64,000 bases of DNA from an uncultured Microbacterium sp. (GCF_947489255.1 NZ_CANLCY010000005.1:474077-538076); one strand, 5' to 3'; numbered from the stretch's first letter, positions 54,917 through 63,253 are shown. Made by a program: numbers and translations. Notes: generated by a model not told the origin, from the sequence alone.

Positions 54917-54960
54917 CTCCCCACAGACCAGCAGTTCTGGTAGCGGTTGTTCTTCCCCAT
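54913..54960 (-). CDS. 15-residue peptide gene with near-perfect ribosome site
   Basis: The sequence AAAGGAGGTGAACTC directly precedes ATG 54960, a near-consensus Shine-Dalgarno that is rare in this window. The peptide is MGKNNRYQNCWSVGR. It lies downstream of the promoter at 55049 and upstream of the ATPase operon, so it could be a leader peptide, a coupling element or a tiny toxin-like product. Nothing in it identifies a family. Confidence 0.45.
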   Translation of the reverse strand: MGKNNRYQNCWSVGR

Positions 54961-55048
54961 GAGTTCACCTCCTTTCTTGTTAAGTTCTCACCCGCCGGGA
55001 CCTTGAACCCGCGGCCCAGGAGACCGGGGCGCTGAAGCAAAGTGGATC

Positions 55049-55077
55049 AGATTATGTGCGACGTCAGCCGTCGTCAA
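55049..55077 (-). promoter_or_regulatory. Promoter of ATPase operon and small genes
   Basis: On the minus strand TTGACG, 17 bases, TAATCT: a near-consensus promoter about 90 bases before the 15-residue gene. It is divergent from the promoter at 55110. Confidence 0.7.
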
Positions 55078-55109
55078 GAAGGGCTGCTCGGCTTCCTTTC
55101 TGTTCGTGC

Positions 55110-55138
55110 TTGACCGACGACGCAATGAGACGTATTCT
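55110..55138 (+). promoter_or_regulatory. Promoter of 60-aa gene
   Basis: TTGACC, 17 bases, TATTCT, near-consensus and directed away from the ATPase operon, about 117 bases before ATG 55255. Confidence 0.7.
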
Positions 55139-55254
55139 GATCGACTTTGCACGTTCGGATGGCGCCCGCTGGCCCGCCCGCATTGCGAGGATGACGGACG
55201 CTGAGGCGTCGTATCCCGTACTCGCCACTCAAACTCCCGGAGGAGGTGAAACAC

Positions 55255-55437
55255 ATGACCCTCAACAACACGGCTCAGCAGGACGCCGGCGCCCGATTCG
55301 TCGCGACGATCGCCCAGCACCTCGTTCGAGTGTGGCGAGATCCGGGCCTTCAAACGGTGCTGCGGCGCGAGGCGAAGCAGTTCTTAGTAAACGTCGCGTC
55401 GGAAGCGCGCGCCGCCTCCCAGCGAAACAGAGGATGA
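55255..55437 (+). CDS. Small protein (60 aa) with strong ribosome site
   Basis: ATG 55255 follows CGGAGGAGGTGAAACAC. The product begins MTLNNTAQQDAGARF, continues VATIAQHLVRVWRDPGLQTV and ends in a basic, helix-forming stretch with ASEARAASQRNRG. It is amphipathic, without a clear membrane helix, and fits a single long helix. It has its own promoter and a terminator hairpin just beyond. Unknown function; location opposite the ATPase operon suggests a regulator, antitoxin-like or signal role. Confidence 0.5.
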   Translation: MTLNNTAQQDAGARFVATIAQHLVRVWRDPGLQTVLRREAKQFLVNVASEARAASQRNRG

Positions 55438-55444
55438 CAAGCGT

Positions 55445-55472
55445 GCCGCGAGGGGTGCTGGCCACTCGCGGC
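55445..55472 (+). terminator. Hairpin after 60-aa gene
   Basis: GCCGCGAG and CTCGCGGC are perfect inverted copies around a 12-base loop, 7 bases beyond the stop. Confidence 0.6.
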
Positions 55473-55575
55473 GCCATCTCGATTAGCCGGGAACTTCGAT
55501 GGAGTTCGACAGCCGCGGCGATCAATGCGGGATCCATCCCGTTGCGGGACGTTAGTCCCCACGGCCTCCCGTGCG

Positions 55576-56628
55576 CTAGTTCAGCTGGGTTGCTGACGTT
55601 GCGGCGTTCTTCAATGCATCGTCCACAGGTGAACGCCGGCCATCAAGCTTGTCCACTGCAAGGATGATCTCGCCACACGCGCGATACATGGCTCGCACCG
55701 ATCCAATCCGAGCGTCCTCGGAGGGCGATTTACTCATGTCGAGATCTTCGAAGAGGCGGCCTAGCCGATCAAGCCATTTGCGCTGCTCTTCGTTTCCCGA
55801 CTCCAGCAAACGCTCAAACTCGCGGTACCCGACGACATCATATTTTCGAGGCCCTTCCGGTGCATCAATCAACATGAGGTCGCCTATCGCTGACTGCCAA
55901 TCCCGATAGATCCACGCTTCGCGCGCATCAAGTGCAGGGACGAGATCCTCCCATCGGTACTCGAGGCTGCGGTCTCTCGCGTCACGGCCGGATATTGCTG
56001 AGACGGCGATCGCTACCGCTCGCCGCTGACCCCGTCGCGGCAACTCTCTGATGCGCCGGCGTCCGCGTGAGTGCACGAATCGGTCGAGCTCGAAGTCCAG
56101 CTTCTGCCCGACTTCTTCGAGAGCGTCATCTTGCAGTTCGAGTCCCAGCTGCTCGGCAGCCTTTGCAACACGCAGGACCTCCATGTGTTGACCGTCGGCA
56201 AGCGCAGCAGCAAGCCGATCCAATGCGCTCTCCAGAGCCCGTTGATGCTCTCGTGGCCTGCCACGATCAGCCCGCAGAAAGAAGAGTTCGCGCCGAAGGG
56301 CGCGAATCCAGGCGAGCATCGCCGCGACCCTGTAAAGAGTGCTGTTCGCCTTATGCAGTTCAAACTCAGTACGTCGGCTGCGCGTTTGAAGGTAGTAATC
56401 GCGTCCACCAACTCGAACCAACTCGTCGAGCCGCCGCATGAGATCGCGTGCGGAAGCTGCGAGCGGATCCGAGTACTTTTCGTGCAGCCTGCGCCCGTTC
56501 CAGAATCGCTCGTTCGCCCGCCGAACGGTGTTGGCGATTCCAATCCCCACCGACGTGAAAAGCGTCACGAGGACGCCAAGTATGGTTCCCGCCAAGGCGA
56601 CGAGCGCGACCTGAAGCTCGATCGCCAT
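55576..56628 (-). CDS. Membrane-anchored helical protein of unknown function
   Basis: The 350-aa protein has one N-terminal helix (LQVALVALAGTILGVLVTLFTSVGIGIANTV) followed by a long, mostly helical cytoplasmic part: RRANERFWNGRRLHEKYSDPLAASARDLMRRLDELVRVGGRDYYL, RALRRELFFLRADRG and EYRWEDLVPALDAREAWIYRDWQSAIGDLML. No catalytic motif is seen. It is 44 bases downstream of the GmrSD-like gene on the same strand, so a defence-operon partner is plausible, perhaps a membrane effector, but the family is not recognised. Confidence 0.65.
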   Translation of the reverse strand: MAIELQVALVALAGTILGVLVTLFTSVGIGIANTVRRANERFWNGRRLHEKYSDPLAASARDLMRRLDELVRVGGRDYYLQTRSRRTEFELHKANSTLYRVAAMLAWIRALRRELFFLRADRGRPREHQRALESALDRLAAALADGQHMEVLRVAKAAEQLGLELQDDALEEVGQKLDFELDRFVHSRGRRRIRELPRRGQRRAVAIAVSAISGRDARDRSLEYRWEDLVPALDAREAWIYRDWQSAIGDLMLIDAPEGPRKYDVVGYREFERLLESGNEEQRKWLDRLGRLFEDLDMSKSPSEDARIGSVRAMYRACGEIILAVDKLDGRRSPVDDALKNAATSATQLN

Positions 56629-56672
56629 CGGGTGCCTTCCTCTTCTCGCTGGAGTGATCCGGACTGGTGCCG

Positions 56673-58535
56673 TTAGACGGTCGGGCTAGCAGCCGGGGGT
56701 GGACCCCAGATACGGATAGCCGCATCCGCGAGACCTCGCCCGCGCTGATCGATAGTCCCCTCGTCCCAACACGCGGAGTCTGCGACCATGTAATTGATGA
56801 CGAGACTCCTCTGCTTGAGGAACTCTGGGCGCTTAACTTCCCACCCAAGGTTGGAGACTTCGTTATTGAAGGTGGCCGTCACGAGCGTGAGATTTCCGAC
56901 ACGGTCCACGACCGCATTTCGCTCGCTGGCGCGGACGACCCACTCGGGGTTCTCATCATCCCTGTCAACAGCACTGCCGTCACCACCGACCACGGGCCAG
57001 TGTGCTGGCCAAGATCGCGGCATCACATGCTCAATCTGCAGCGACTCGTAGTCCACCATTGCGTCGGGTTCGTGCGGATTCTCCAGGCGCAGCTGCTGGT
57101 CGATGGAGCCGAGAAGCAACCGAATGCGGCCCTGCGACATGCCGTTGTAGAACTGCCGACTTGAGAAGGCGCCCCGAAGATCGGCATCGGTTGGCCATGC
57201 GAGGGCGCTGTCTCTGAGCGAAGCGCTGATCATGTCCGCGACGTCGCCACCAGCCTTCAGCGCGACCTTCGCGTCCTTGAGGACTTTCGCGAGCAATGCA
57301 CCATAGCCGCGCGTCTGCCATCCGACGAAAGCTCTACGCACAGCCCACGACTCGACGGCCTCGACAGCGTGAATCTGACGCTCAAGCGAGAGGTGTTCAG
57401 CGGAGATTGTCGCCAACCACGTGAGAAGCGGAACTGCGGTTGTTATGTCGAGAGCGCGAAGCCTCCTGTACGCGACGGTCAGTCGTTTGTCAGGCGCGGG
57501 AAGCCTCTCGTAGACGGTTTGATAGGCCTCCGCAAACAAGTTCAGATCGTGCAGAGCTTCCTCGGTGGTTGGCCCGTCATTGAGATATGTGCGTGCTTCA
57601 CGGTAGAGATGACCGACATTGGCCTCCTCGCCGGTGGCTGCTGTTAGCCACACCGAGAGAAGAACATCACGTCGCCCTCGCGCGGCATGGCCACGCCCTA
57701 CATTCTCTTTCCACCACTTGTCGTCAAATTGTGCCCAGTACCTGTTGTATAGCTCCTCAACATTCTCTTCGTCGAGTTCGGCGCGGAGGAAAAGGAGGTT
57801 CTTGACCAGGTCGATGGCGGAGAGGGGAGTCTGGCGCCCGTTCAGCACCTCGAAGATGATTTGCGCATCGTCGTTGTCGTCGAGGTCGATCACGACCAAC
57901 TTGAAGAGGCTTGATAGCGCGTCGGCGAGGCCCGACAGCCTGCCATGGTCGACGGCTCCATCGATAGTCGCGTACTCGCGAGTCGCATCGGCGAAGTACG
58001 CGCGCGCTTGAAGGTAGAGGTGTGCATCTGGCGTGATTGTTGGAAGCTCGCTCGCCATCGCAACCGGCCAGAGGTCTCTATCCTTCCGGCGGGGCCATAG
58101 CTTGTAGACCTCGTCCGGCGACTCGACAACGTCGTCGGGATTGAACAGCATTCGCCGAACCGATTTGGCACGCTCCGATTCGGTCTCCAGAAGCACGTCA
58201 AGAAGTCCGCGAATCAAGAGCTGGATAGTCGTCAGCCGTTGCTGCCCGTCTATCACTGATCGAAGAGCGATACCACCGGTCGCGAACGGCAAGCTCGCGC
58301 AGACTATCGCTCCCAGGAAGTGCGGCGAGACTCTCTGCTCCATTGACTTCAACTTCGAGCCGTCTTCGCCGCTGTTGCGCACCGTCAGCAGTCGGTCGGC
58401 GGCGGTTGCAAGATCGTCGAAGAGTAGCTCCCATTGCCCTTCGCGAGTCCATTCGTAGTCCCGTTGGAAGGTCGGGATAACGTAGCGTCGCTCGGGCTTC
58501 AGGATGTCCTGGAGCGGGTACGTCTTAGCATCCAC
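56673..58535 (-). CDS. GmrSD-like DUF262/DUF1524 nuclease (type IV restriction-type)
   Basis: The 620-aa protein has the DUF262 region: RYVIPTFQRDYEWTREGQWELLFDDL and SVIDGQQRLTTIQLLIRG (DGQQR 96-100), thought to bind and use nucleotides, and the C-terminal DUF1524 HNH-type region: LQIEHVMPRSWPAHW and NAVVDRVGNLTLVTATFN. Proteins with this pair cut DNA carrying modified bases (GmrSD) or act with phosphorothioate systems (SspE-like). The catalytic residues look present. It is followed by the membrane-anchored gene. Confidence 0.85.
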   Translation of the reverse strand: MDAKTYPLQDILKPERRYVIPTFQRDYEWTREGQWELLFDDLATAADRLLTVRNSGEDGSKLKSMEQRVSPHFLGAIVCASLPFATGGIALRSVIDGQQRLTTIQLLIRGLLDVLLETESERAKSVRRMLFNPDDVVESPDEVYKLWPRRKDRDLWPVAMASELPTITPDAHLYLQARAYFADATREYATIDGAVDHGRLSGLADALSSLFKLVVIDLDDNDDAQIIFEVLNGRQTPLSAIDLVKNLLFLRAELDEENVEELYNRYWAQFDDKWWKENVGRGHAARGRRDVLLSVWLTAATGEEANVGHLYREARTYLNDGPTTEEALHDLNLFAEAYQTVYERLPAPDKRLTVAYRRLRALDITTAVPLLTWLATISAEHLSLERQIHAVEAVESWAVRRAFVGWQTRGYGALLAKVLKDAKVALKAGGDVADMISASLRDSALAWPTDADLRGAFSSRQFYNGMSQGRIRLLLGSIDQQLRLENPHEPDAMVDYESLQIEHVMPRSWPAHWPVVGGDGSAVDRDDENPEWVVRASERNAVVDRVGNLTLVTATFNNEVSNLGWEVKRPEFLKQRSLVINYMVADSACWDEGTIDQRGRGLADAAIRIWGPPPAASPTV

Positions 58536-58582
58536 GTCGATCGTGATCCGTTCTATTGGGTTGAGCGCGCACGGCGTCCGCT

Positions 58583-59215
58583 TTACGAGTGATCTTGGGC
58601 GGCGGCATCCTCCCCATGCTCGGATGCTCGTGGACGTTCAATCAGAATTGCACGCGGATCTGCCGATGGAAACCGCGACTGAGGAAGGAACGGGATCTCC
58701 GATCCGTTGATCGGGAGCGCGCCGCGCCCCATCGCCCTCAACAGCGCGGCAACGCCAGCGCGCCTCTGATCCATAGCGTCCCCGCGCGGCGGTCCGATGC
58801 GGACGCCCTCGATTGGGATCGGGAAGGTGCGTGGTGGGTAGGCGACGTTCGGGAAGATGGCCGTCGTCAACTCCATGTACGGGATCACGCCGCGATTGTT
58901 CCCGCGAAACTTTGGTCGGCCACCGGGAGGCAGGAACGCAATTAGTCTCACTTCCCTTTCCTCGCTGAAGCTCGGGTGCTTGAGCGCAGCAGCAAGACCA
59001 GCGAGAAGTCCCTCGACGATTGTCGATGCGGATCCAGCTTCGTCCATAGCCACTAGACGACCCACCACGGTCGAACTGTCGAGGATGTAGTCGAAGACGC
59101 TCTGTATGAGATCCGTTTGCGCGACCGGGGTGTATGCGACCTTCACCCACGCTGGCGCTAGGGAGAACGTCATGTTGGGATCTAGGCGACCCACGATTGT
59201 GTATTCGTGTCCGGT
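58583..59215 (-). pseudogene. 5'-truncated DUF2971-type gene
   Basis: The minus frame ending at 58583 encodes the end of a DUF2971-like protein: KVAYTPVAQTDLIQSVFDYIL, ALKHPSFSEEREVRLIAFLP and IPIEGVRIGPPRGDAM. Upstream of about 59215 the frame turns into the antisense of a helicase gene, so the N-terminal half is lost at a junction. DUF2971 genes often appear in defence islands. The remnant is probably inactive. Confidence 0.6.
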
Positions 59216-60127
59216 ATCCAGTTGCGCGAACGACTCATCACGGCAGGCTACCGGCGGCTCGGCTGCTACTCCGGCCGGGGCGGCGAGGTCTACGACGCCG
59301 ACTCCTCGACCTGGACAGAGGTCACCAAATCGGAGATCAAGACCAGGTTCCGCAGCGGCGAGCTCGAAGTGCTCATCGGCACCGACTCCATGAGTGAAGG
59401 CCTGAACCTGCAAACGTCCGGACGGCTCATCAACTACGACATGCCATGGAACCTCATGCGCGTCGAGCAGCGCATCGGCCGCGTCGATCGCATCGGCGCC
59501 TCTTATAAAGACATCCGCATTAGCAACTACTTCTACGCCGACACCGTAGAAGAGCAGGTCTACAGAGGCATCGCAGAGGATTACGGAGACTTCACCGACA
59601 TCGTCGGCGACGCCGCACCCGTGCTCGCAAACATGGAGCGGGCAATCGAGCGCCTCGCCCTGACTAGGTACTCAACGCCCATTGACATTGAGTCTGAGGT
59701 CGGCAGTATCCGCCAGCAGGTTGAGGAGATCAAGAGCGAACCGGTGGGTAACGACGATCTGGGCAAACCCACTGATGAGAGTCGTATCAAACAGCCGCCG
59801 CAGCTCGTCGGTGCCACAACACCGCAGGAGCTGGAGCGGCTGCTCACGACGAATGGACTCAGCCGCGTCGCATTCGAGGTGGACGACCAGCGTCCGAAGG
59901 TCTACTGGCTCAGGCCTCCGGCTGAACGCCTGACCAGGCTCTCGTTCGACGAGCTCGGTGGTGTCCGTGCCATCGAGGAGTACTTCGATGCGTCTCCTGT
60001 CGAGACTCTGCCGGTCACGTTCGACCGTGCGACCTGGGACGAGAGCGGCGACGCTTCGCTGGTCTTCCTCACGTATGGGACACCAGAACTCGCAGCCCTT
60101 CTACCAGCAGTGGCAGACTACAACTAA
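59207..60127 (+). pseudogene. 5'-truncated SNF2-family helicase C-terminus
   Basis: The plus frame encodes only the second half of a SNF2/HepA-type helicase: QLRERLITAGYRRLGCYSGRGGEVYD, LIGTDSMSEGLNLQTSGRLINYDMPWNLMRVEQRIGRVDRIG (motifs V and VI) and YFYADTVEEQVYRGIAEDYGDF, then an accessory domain to VADYN. Walker A and motifs I-III are missing, cut at the same junction as the DUF2971 gene. It resembles SNF2 helicases of multigene defence systems. Confidence 0.7.
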
Positions 60128-60162
60128 CTCGTAGACGGTCCGTCCGCGGGACTTCGCTGCCC

Positions 60163-60195
60163 GAAATGTCCATATGGACACACCGTGGACATTTC
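60163..60195. repeat. Inverted repeat GAAATGTCCA / TGGACATTTC
   Basis: Perfect 10-base arms separated by 13 bases, near the right end of the island. The AAATGTCC word recurs at 51833 and, inverted, at 25926; these are probably IS481-type end sequences. Confidence 0.6.
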
Positions 60196-60239
60196 ATCCG
60201 CGAAATGGACAACTTCGAAAAAAACCTACAACGTCTCCG

Positions 60240-61607
60240 TCACATCCCCGGTGCCATATCCGCGAACCGCGAATAGTGACCCTGGAACGCCACCGTGATC
60301 GTGTCGGTCGGGCCGTTTCGGTGCTTCGCCACGATCAGATCCGCCTCGCCCGCACGCGGGGAGTCCTTCTCGTACGCGGCCTCGCGGTGCAGCAGCACCA
60401 CCATGTCGGCGTCCTGCTCGATCGAGCCCGACTCACGCAGGTCGGAGAGCGCCGGCTTCTTGTCGGCGCGCTGCTCAGCACCACGGTTCAACTGCGACAG
60501 GGCGATGACGGGAACCTGCAGCTCCTTGGCCATCAGCTTCAGCGCACGCGAGAACTCACTGACCTCCTGCTGACGCGATTCCACCCGCTTGCCGCTGGTG
60601 AGCAGCTGCAGGTAGTCGATCACGACCATCTTCAGACCCTCGCGCTGCTTCAGGCGACGGCACTTCGCGCGGATCTCGACGAGCGTCATGTTGGGGCTGT
60701 CGTCGATGTAGAGAGGTGCGTCGTTGATGCGACCGCGCGTGGCCGCCACCGTCGTCCAGTCGCGCGAGTCGAGCGTTCCCTTGCGCATGCTCTGCAGGGG
60801 AATGGCCCCCTCGGCGCTGAGCAGACGCATGGCGATCTCGCTGCGCCCCATCTCGAGCGAGAAGAAGATGCACGGCGCGTTCGACTTGATCGCCGCGGCG
60901 CGGGCGAAGTCGAGCGCGAGCGTCGACTTACCCATGGCAGGACGCGCGGCGAGCACGATCATCTGGCCCGGGTGCAGGCCGTTGGTGAGCTGGTCGAGAC
61001 CGGCGAAGCCGGTGGGGATGCCCGTCATCGACCCGTCGCGGCCGCGAGCGGCCTCGATCTCGTCGACCGCGGCATCCACCGCGACCGTCAGCGGGATGTA
61101 ATCTTCGGCGCTGTCATCGCCCGAGACGTTGTAGATCTCGGCCTGCGCGCTGTTGACGAGCTCGACCGGGTCGCCCTCGCCGGCGTAGCCCATCTGCACG
61201 ATGCGCGTGCCGGCCTCGACGAGGCGGCGCAGCATCGCGCGCTCCGACACGATCGAGGCGTAGTAGCCCGCGTTGGCGGCCGTGGGGACGATCGAGGTGA
61301 GCGTGTGGAGGTAGTCCGCTCCGCCGGCGCGCTGCAGTTCACCGGTCTTGATGAGCTCGTCGGTGACGGCGACGACGTCGGTGGGCTCGCCGTGCGAGTA
61401 GAGCGTGAGGATCGCCTCGAAGATCAGCTCGTGCTTGGGCACGTAGAAATCGCCGCCGCGCAGGGTCTCGATCACATCGGCGACGGCGTCTTTCGACAGC
61501 AGCATGCCGCCCAGCGCGCTCTGCTCGGCGAGCATGTCGTGCGGCGGCGTGCGCTCGGGGCGCGGTGCTTTTCCGAGACGGTCTTCGGCGATGTCGGCGA
61601 TGGCCAC
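60240..61607 (-). CDS. dnaB: Replicative DNA helicase
   Basis: The 455-aa hexameric helicase unwinds DNA at the replication fork and recruits primase. The N-terminal domain begins PPHDMLAEQSALGGMLLSKDAVADVIETLRGGDFYVPKHELIFEAI. The RecA-like domain has ARPAMGKST (221-229, Walker A), FFSLEMGRSEIAMRLLS, MVVIDYLQLL (Walker B) and QLNRGAEQRADKKPALSDLRESGSIEQDADMVVLLHRE, ending VAKHRNGPTDTITVAFQGHYSRFADM. It is complete and without inteins, and the island ends only 10 bases beyond its stop. Confidence 0.96.
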   Translation of the reverse strand: MAIADIAEDRLGKAPRPERTPPHDMLAEQSALGGMLLSKDAVADVIETLRGGDFYVPKHELIFEAILTLYSHGEPTDVVAVTDELIKTGELQRAGGADYLHTLTSIVPTAANAGYYASIVSERAMLRRLVEAGTRIVQMGYAGEGDPVELVNSAQAEIYNVSGDDSAEDYIPLTVAVDAAVDEIEAARGRDGSMTGIPTGFAGLDQLTNGLHPGQMIVLAARPAMGKSTLALDFARAAAIKSNAPCIFFSLEMGRSEIAMRLLSAEGAIPLQSMRKGTLDSRDWTTVAATRGRINDAPLYIDDSPNMTLVEIRAKCRRLKQREGLKMVVIDYLQLLTSGKRVESRQQEVSEFSRALKLMAKELQVPVIALSQLNRGAEQRADKKPALSDLRESGSIEQDADMVVLLHREAAYEKDSPRAGEADLIVAKHRNGPTDTITVAFQGHYSRFADMAPGM

Positions 61608-61802
61608 GTGATCTCCTTCTGTGCTCGGACGCCCCGTCTCCGCCTCACGCGCGCGCGGGAGGGGATCGGAAACACTGCGGGTGGGACGACCTCGTCAGCA
61701 GGGAATCACCAAGTTCCGACATCGACGCGCGCGGCTGGTGAGGGGGATGCCCGAGGGACTGCACCCAAGCTAGATACCCCTGTCCCGAGATGCAAACGGG
61801 CC

Positions 61803-61811
61803 TGTGGATAA
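61803..61811 (-). promoter_or_regulatory. DnaA box TTATCCACA
   Basis: Exact match to the DnaA box on the minus strand (TGTGGATAA on plus), 195 bases upstream of dnaB. Confidence 0.6.
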
Positions 61812-61859
61812 CTCTGTGGAGAGCTTGCGGGAAACGCCGCCACGTCTGTGCACAACTAG

Positions 61860-61868
61860 TGTGGATAA
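61860..61868 (-). promoter_or_regulatory. Second DnaA box TTATCCACA
   Basis: Another exact match in the same direction, 57 bases from the first. Pairing of two boxes in one region points to DnaA binding. Confidence 0.6.
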
Positions 61869-62197
61869 CTCGGTGGATGGATACCAATTTGAGGCAATAA
61901 ATGCCATCTGAGCTGGGATAAGTCTCTCCACAGTTTTCCTGCGAGAAACCTGCGTGAACTTGGCCTTGAAGGTTCTGCGCTAGGGACTCCACATGTGTAC
62001 AACTCGGGGGATAACTCGCCGGATCACTACCGATCCGAGCCCCCCGCTGTCAAATCTTTTTTTCCATCCGGCGTGTCGCCCGTCACCGCGCGGCTACCGA
62101 ACCACTACTGGGATTTCACCCGCCCCCTTTCGAACCCGCGGACGCAGGCGTACCGTGGCCCGCGCAGAATCGCCGACGATTCTTTGGGGGTGCATCG

Positions 62198-63253
62198 ATG
62201 GATGCCATGGCGGGGCGAGGGGTGTCGCACACGCTGCGACTGCTCCTTCTCGGCGCCTGCGCGGCATTCGCCCTCGCCCTCGTCTCGCTGATCCTGTCGG
62301 TGTCGTCCGCCTCCGCCGATGACGGCAGCGGATCGGGACTGCTGGGCGGCATCGCCTCGACGGTCGACGACGCAACGGACACCGTCGCCGACGTCGTCGA
62401 TCCCGTGGTGGGCCACGTCGCCGAGACCGCGGCATCCGTCACCGACACCGTCTCCGAGACGCTGCCCGAGCCCGTGGCAGCCCCGGTGGCCGAGATTTCC
62501 GACACGGCCGGCTCCGTCTTCGACACAGTGGAGGACGTGACCGGCGGGGCCCTCGACACAGTCGACACCGTCGTCGACGGCACGACGCAGGGCGTGTCCG
62601 ACGTCGCCGACTCCGGCGTCGTCGGCACGATCGTCGAGCCGATCCTCGACACCGTCGAATCGCTCCCCGTGGTCGGACCCGTCGTGGGCGACACGGGCCT
62701 GGGCGAGGTCGTCACCGACGTGGGAGGTGCCGTCGACGGGACGATCCCCGTCATCGTGGGCGAGCTGCCCTCGGTCGACCCCGTCGTCCCGGTCGTTCCC
62801 GCGCCGTCGCTCCCGATCCAACCGGTCGACCTCGGCGGAGACGTCACTCCCCCGTCCGCGACTCCCGCCGCCGACACCGCGCCCCCGATCCCGGTGAGCG
62901 CATCGGCTACGGCTTCCCCGGCCGCCCCCACCGGTGCGCTCACCGCGCAGGCGCGCGGGACCGCCGCATTCTTCACCGCGGCCGCGTACTCCGCACCGTC
63001 GGCGCAGGCCGCCGCGGCCCCGGCCACCCCTGTGACCCCCGCCCACGCGCCCACGCCTCTCGCCACGGACGCCGTGTCGGGTGTTCCGGCCGCGTCATCG
63101 GCATCCGGAAGCTCTCCGACGGCCGCCTCTCCTCTCGCAACGCCCGTCGACGCCGCGCTCGGCGCCGGGCTGCTGCTGCTCGCTCTCCGCCACGCAGTCG
63201 ATGACGACCTGCCGGGGAGCCCCGTCTTCGCCGCAGACGTCTCTCCTGACTGA
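62198..63253 (+). CDS. Secreted repetitive Val/Asp/Thr-rich protein
   Basis: The 351-aa protein has an N-terminal signal (TLRLLLLGACAAFALALVSLILSVSSASA) and then repeats of a D(T/S)V-D-TV(A/S)DV pattern such as ATDTVADVVDPVVGHVAETAASVTDTVSETL, followed by a Pro/Ala-rich region and a hydrophobic C-terminal stretch (VDAALGAGLLLLALRHAV). Composition fits a surface or matrix protein rather than an enzyme. It precedes the chaplin-like gene by 78 bases, so both may serve the cell surface. No named family. Confidence 0.65.
   Translation: MDAMAGRGVSHTLRLLLLGACAAFALALVSLILSVSSASADDGSGSGLLGGIASTVDDATDTVADVVDPVVGHVAETAASVTDTVSETLPEPVAAPVAEISDTAGSVFDTVEDVTGGALDTVDTVVDGTTQGVSDVADSGVVGTIVEPILDTVESLPVVGPVVGDTGLGEVVTDVGGAVDGTIPVIVGELPSVDPVVPVVPAPSLPIQPVDLGGDVTPPSATPAADTAPPIPVSASATASPAAPTGALTAQARGTAAFFTAAAYSAPSAQAAAAPATPVTPAHAPTPLATDAVSGVPAASSASGSSPTAASPLATPVDAALGAGLLLLALRHAVDDDLPGSPVFAADVSPD

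Larger units (their letters stand above)
55037..55150. repeat. Inverted repeat spanning divergent promoters
   Basis: GCAAAGTGGATCAGA (55037-55051) and TCTGATCGACTTTGC (55136-55150) are inverted copies with 14 of 15 matches. Each copy overlaps the start site region of one of the two divergent promoters, as expected for paired operators. Confidence 0.65.
51775..60230. mobile_element. Genomic island bounded by inverted IS481-like ends
   Basis: The left end reads TGTAGG, 14 bases, GTCC (51775-51798). The right end read on the minus strand is TGTAGG, 14 bases, GTCC (60230-60207). Both ends carry further AAATGTCC copies. Between them lie genes of different codon style, including nuclease and ATPase genes and two broken genes, with only one GGATGCC-type word seen. 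No transposase or integrase gene is inside, and I see no obvious target duplication, so it may be an island left after IS-mediated rearrangement rather than an active transposon. The left end lies inside the sigma-factor gene; the right end lies 10 bases beyond dnaB. Confidence 0.5.
61608..62197. other. 590-base non-coding region upstream of dnaB
   Basis: I find no gene here. It holds two perfect DnaA boxes and several TGGATAAC-like words (61803-61875 and around 62000-62015), the palindrome CGGATC-N6-GATCCG near 62016 and a T7 run near 62057. It contains the promoters of dnaB and of the secreted-protein gene. Confidence 0.6.

Noticed and set aside
54913-54960. Reading the 15-residue peptide as a lanthipeptide or lasso precursor
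   Set aside because: Only one Cys, no core/leader split and no modification enzymes nearby.
54720-55040. 106-codon minus-strand frame across the promoter and small genes
   Set aside because: Ignores the strong ribosome site at 54960, has an Arg/Thr-rich composition typical of shadow frames, and starts inside the promoter region.
58583-59413. Taking the whole minus frame as an intact 276-aa protein
   Set aside because: Its first ~60 codons are antisense to the conserved helicase sequence, so the gene is a truncated DUF2971 remnant.
51775-60230. Calling the island an intact transposon with target duplication
   Set aside because: No transposase inside and I see no matching direct bases at the outer flanks (CCTC on the left, ACGT on the right).
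61608-62197. Calling the region oriC
   Set aside because: Only two perfect DnaA boxes and no dnaA, dnaN or rpmH beside it.
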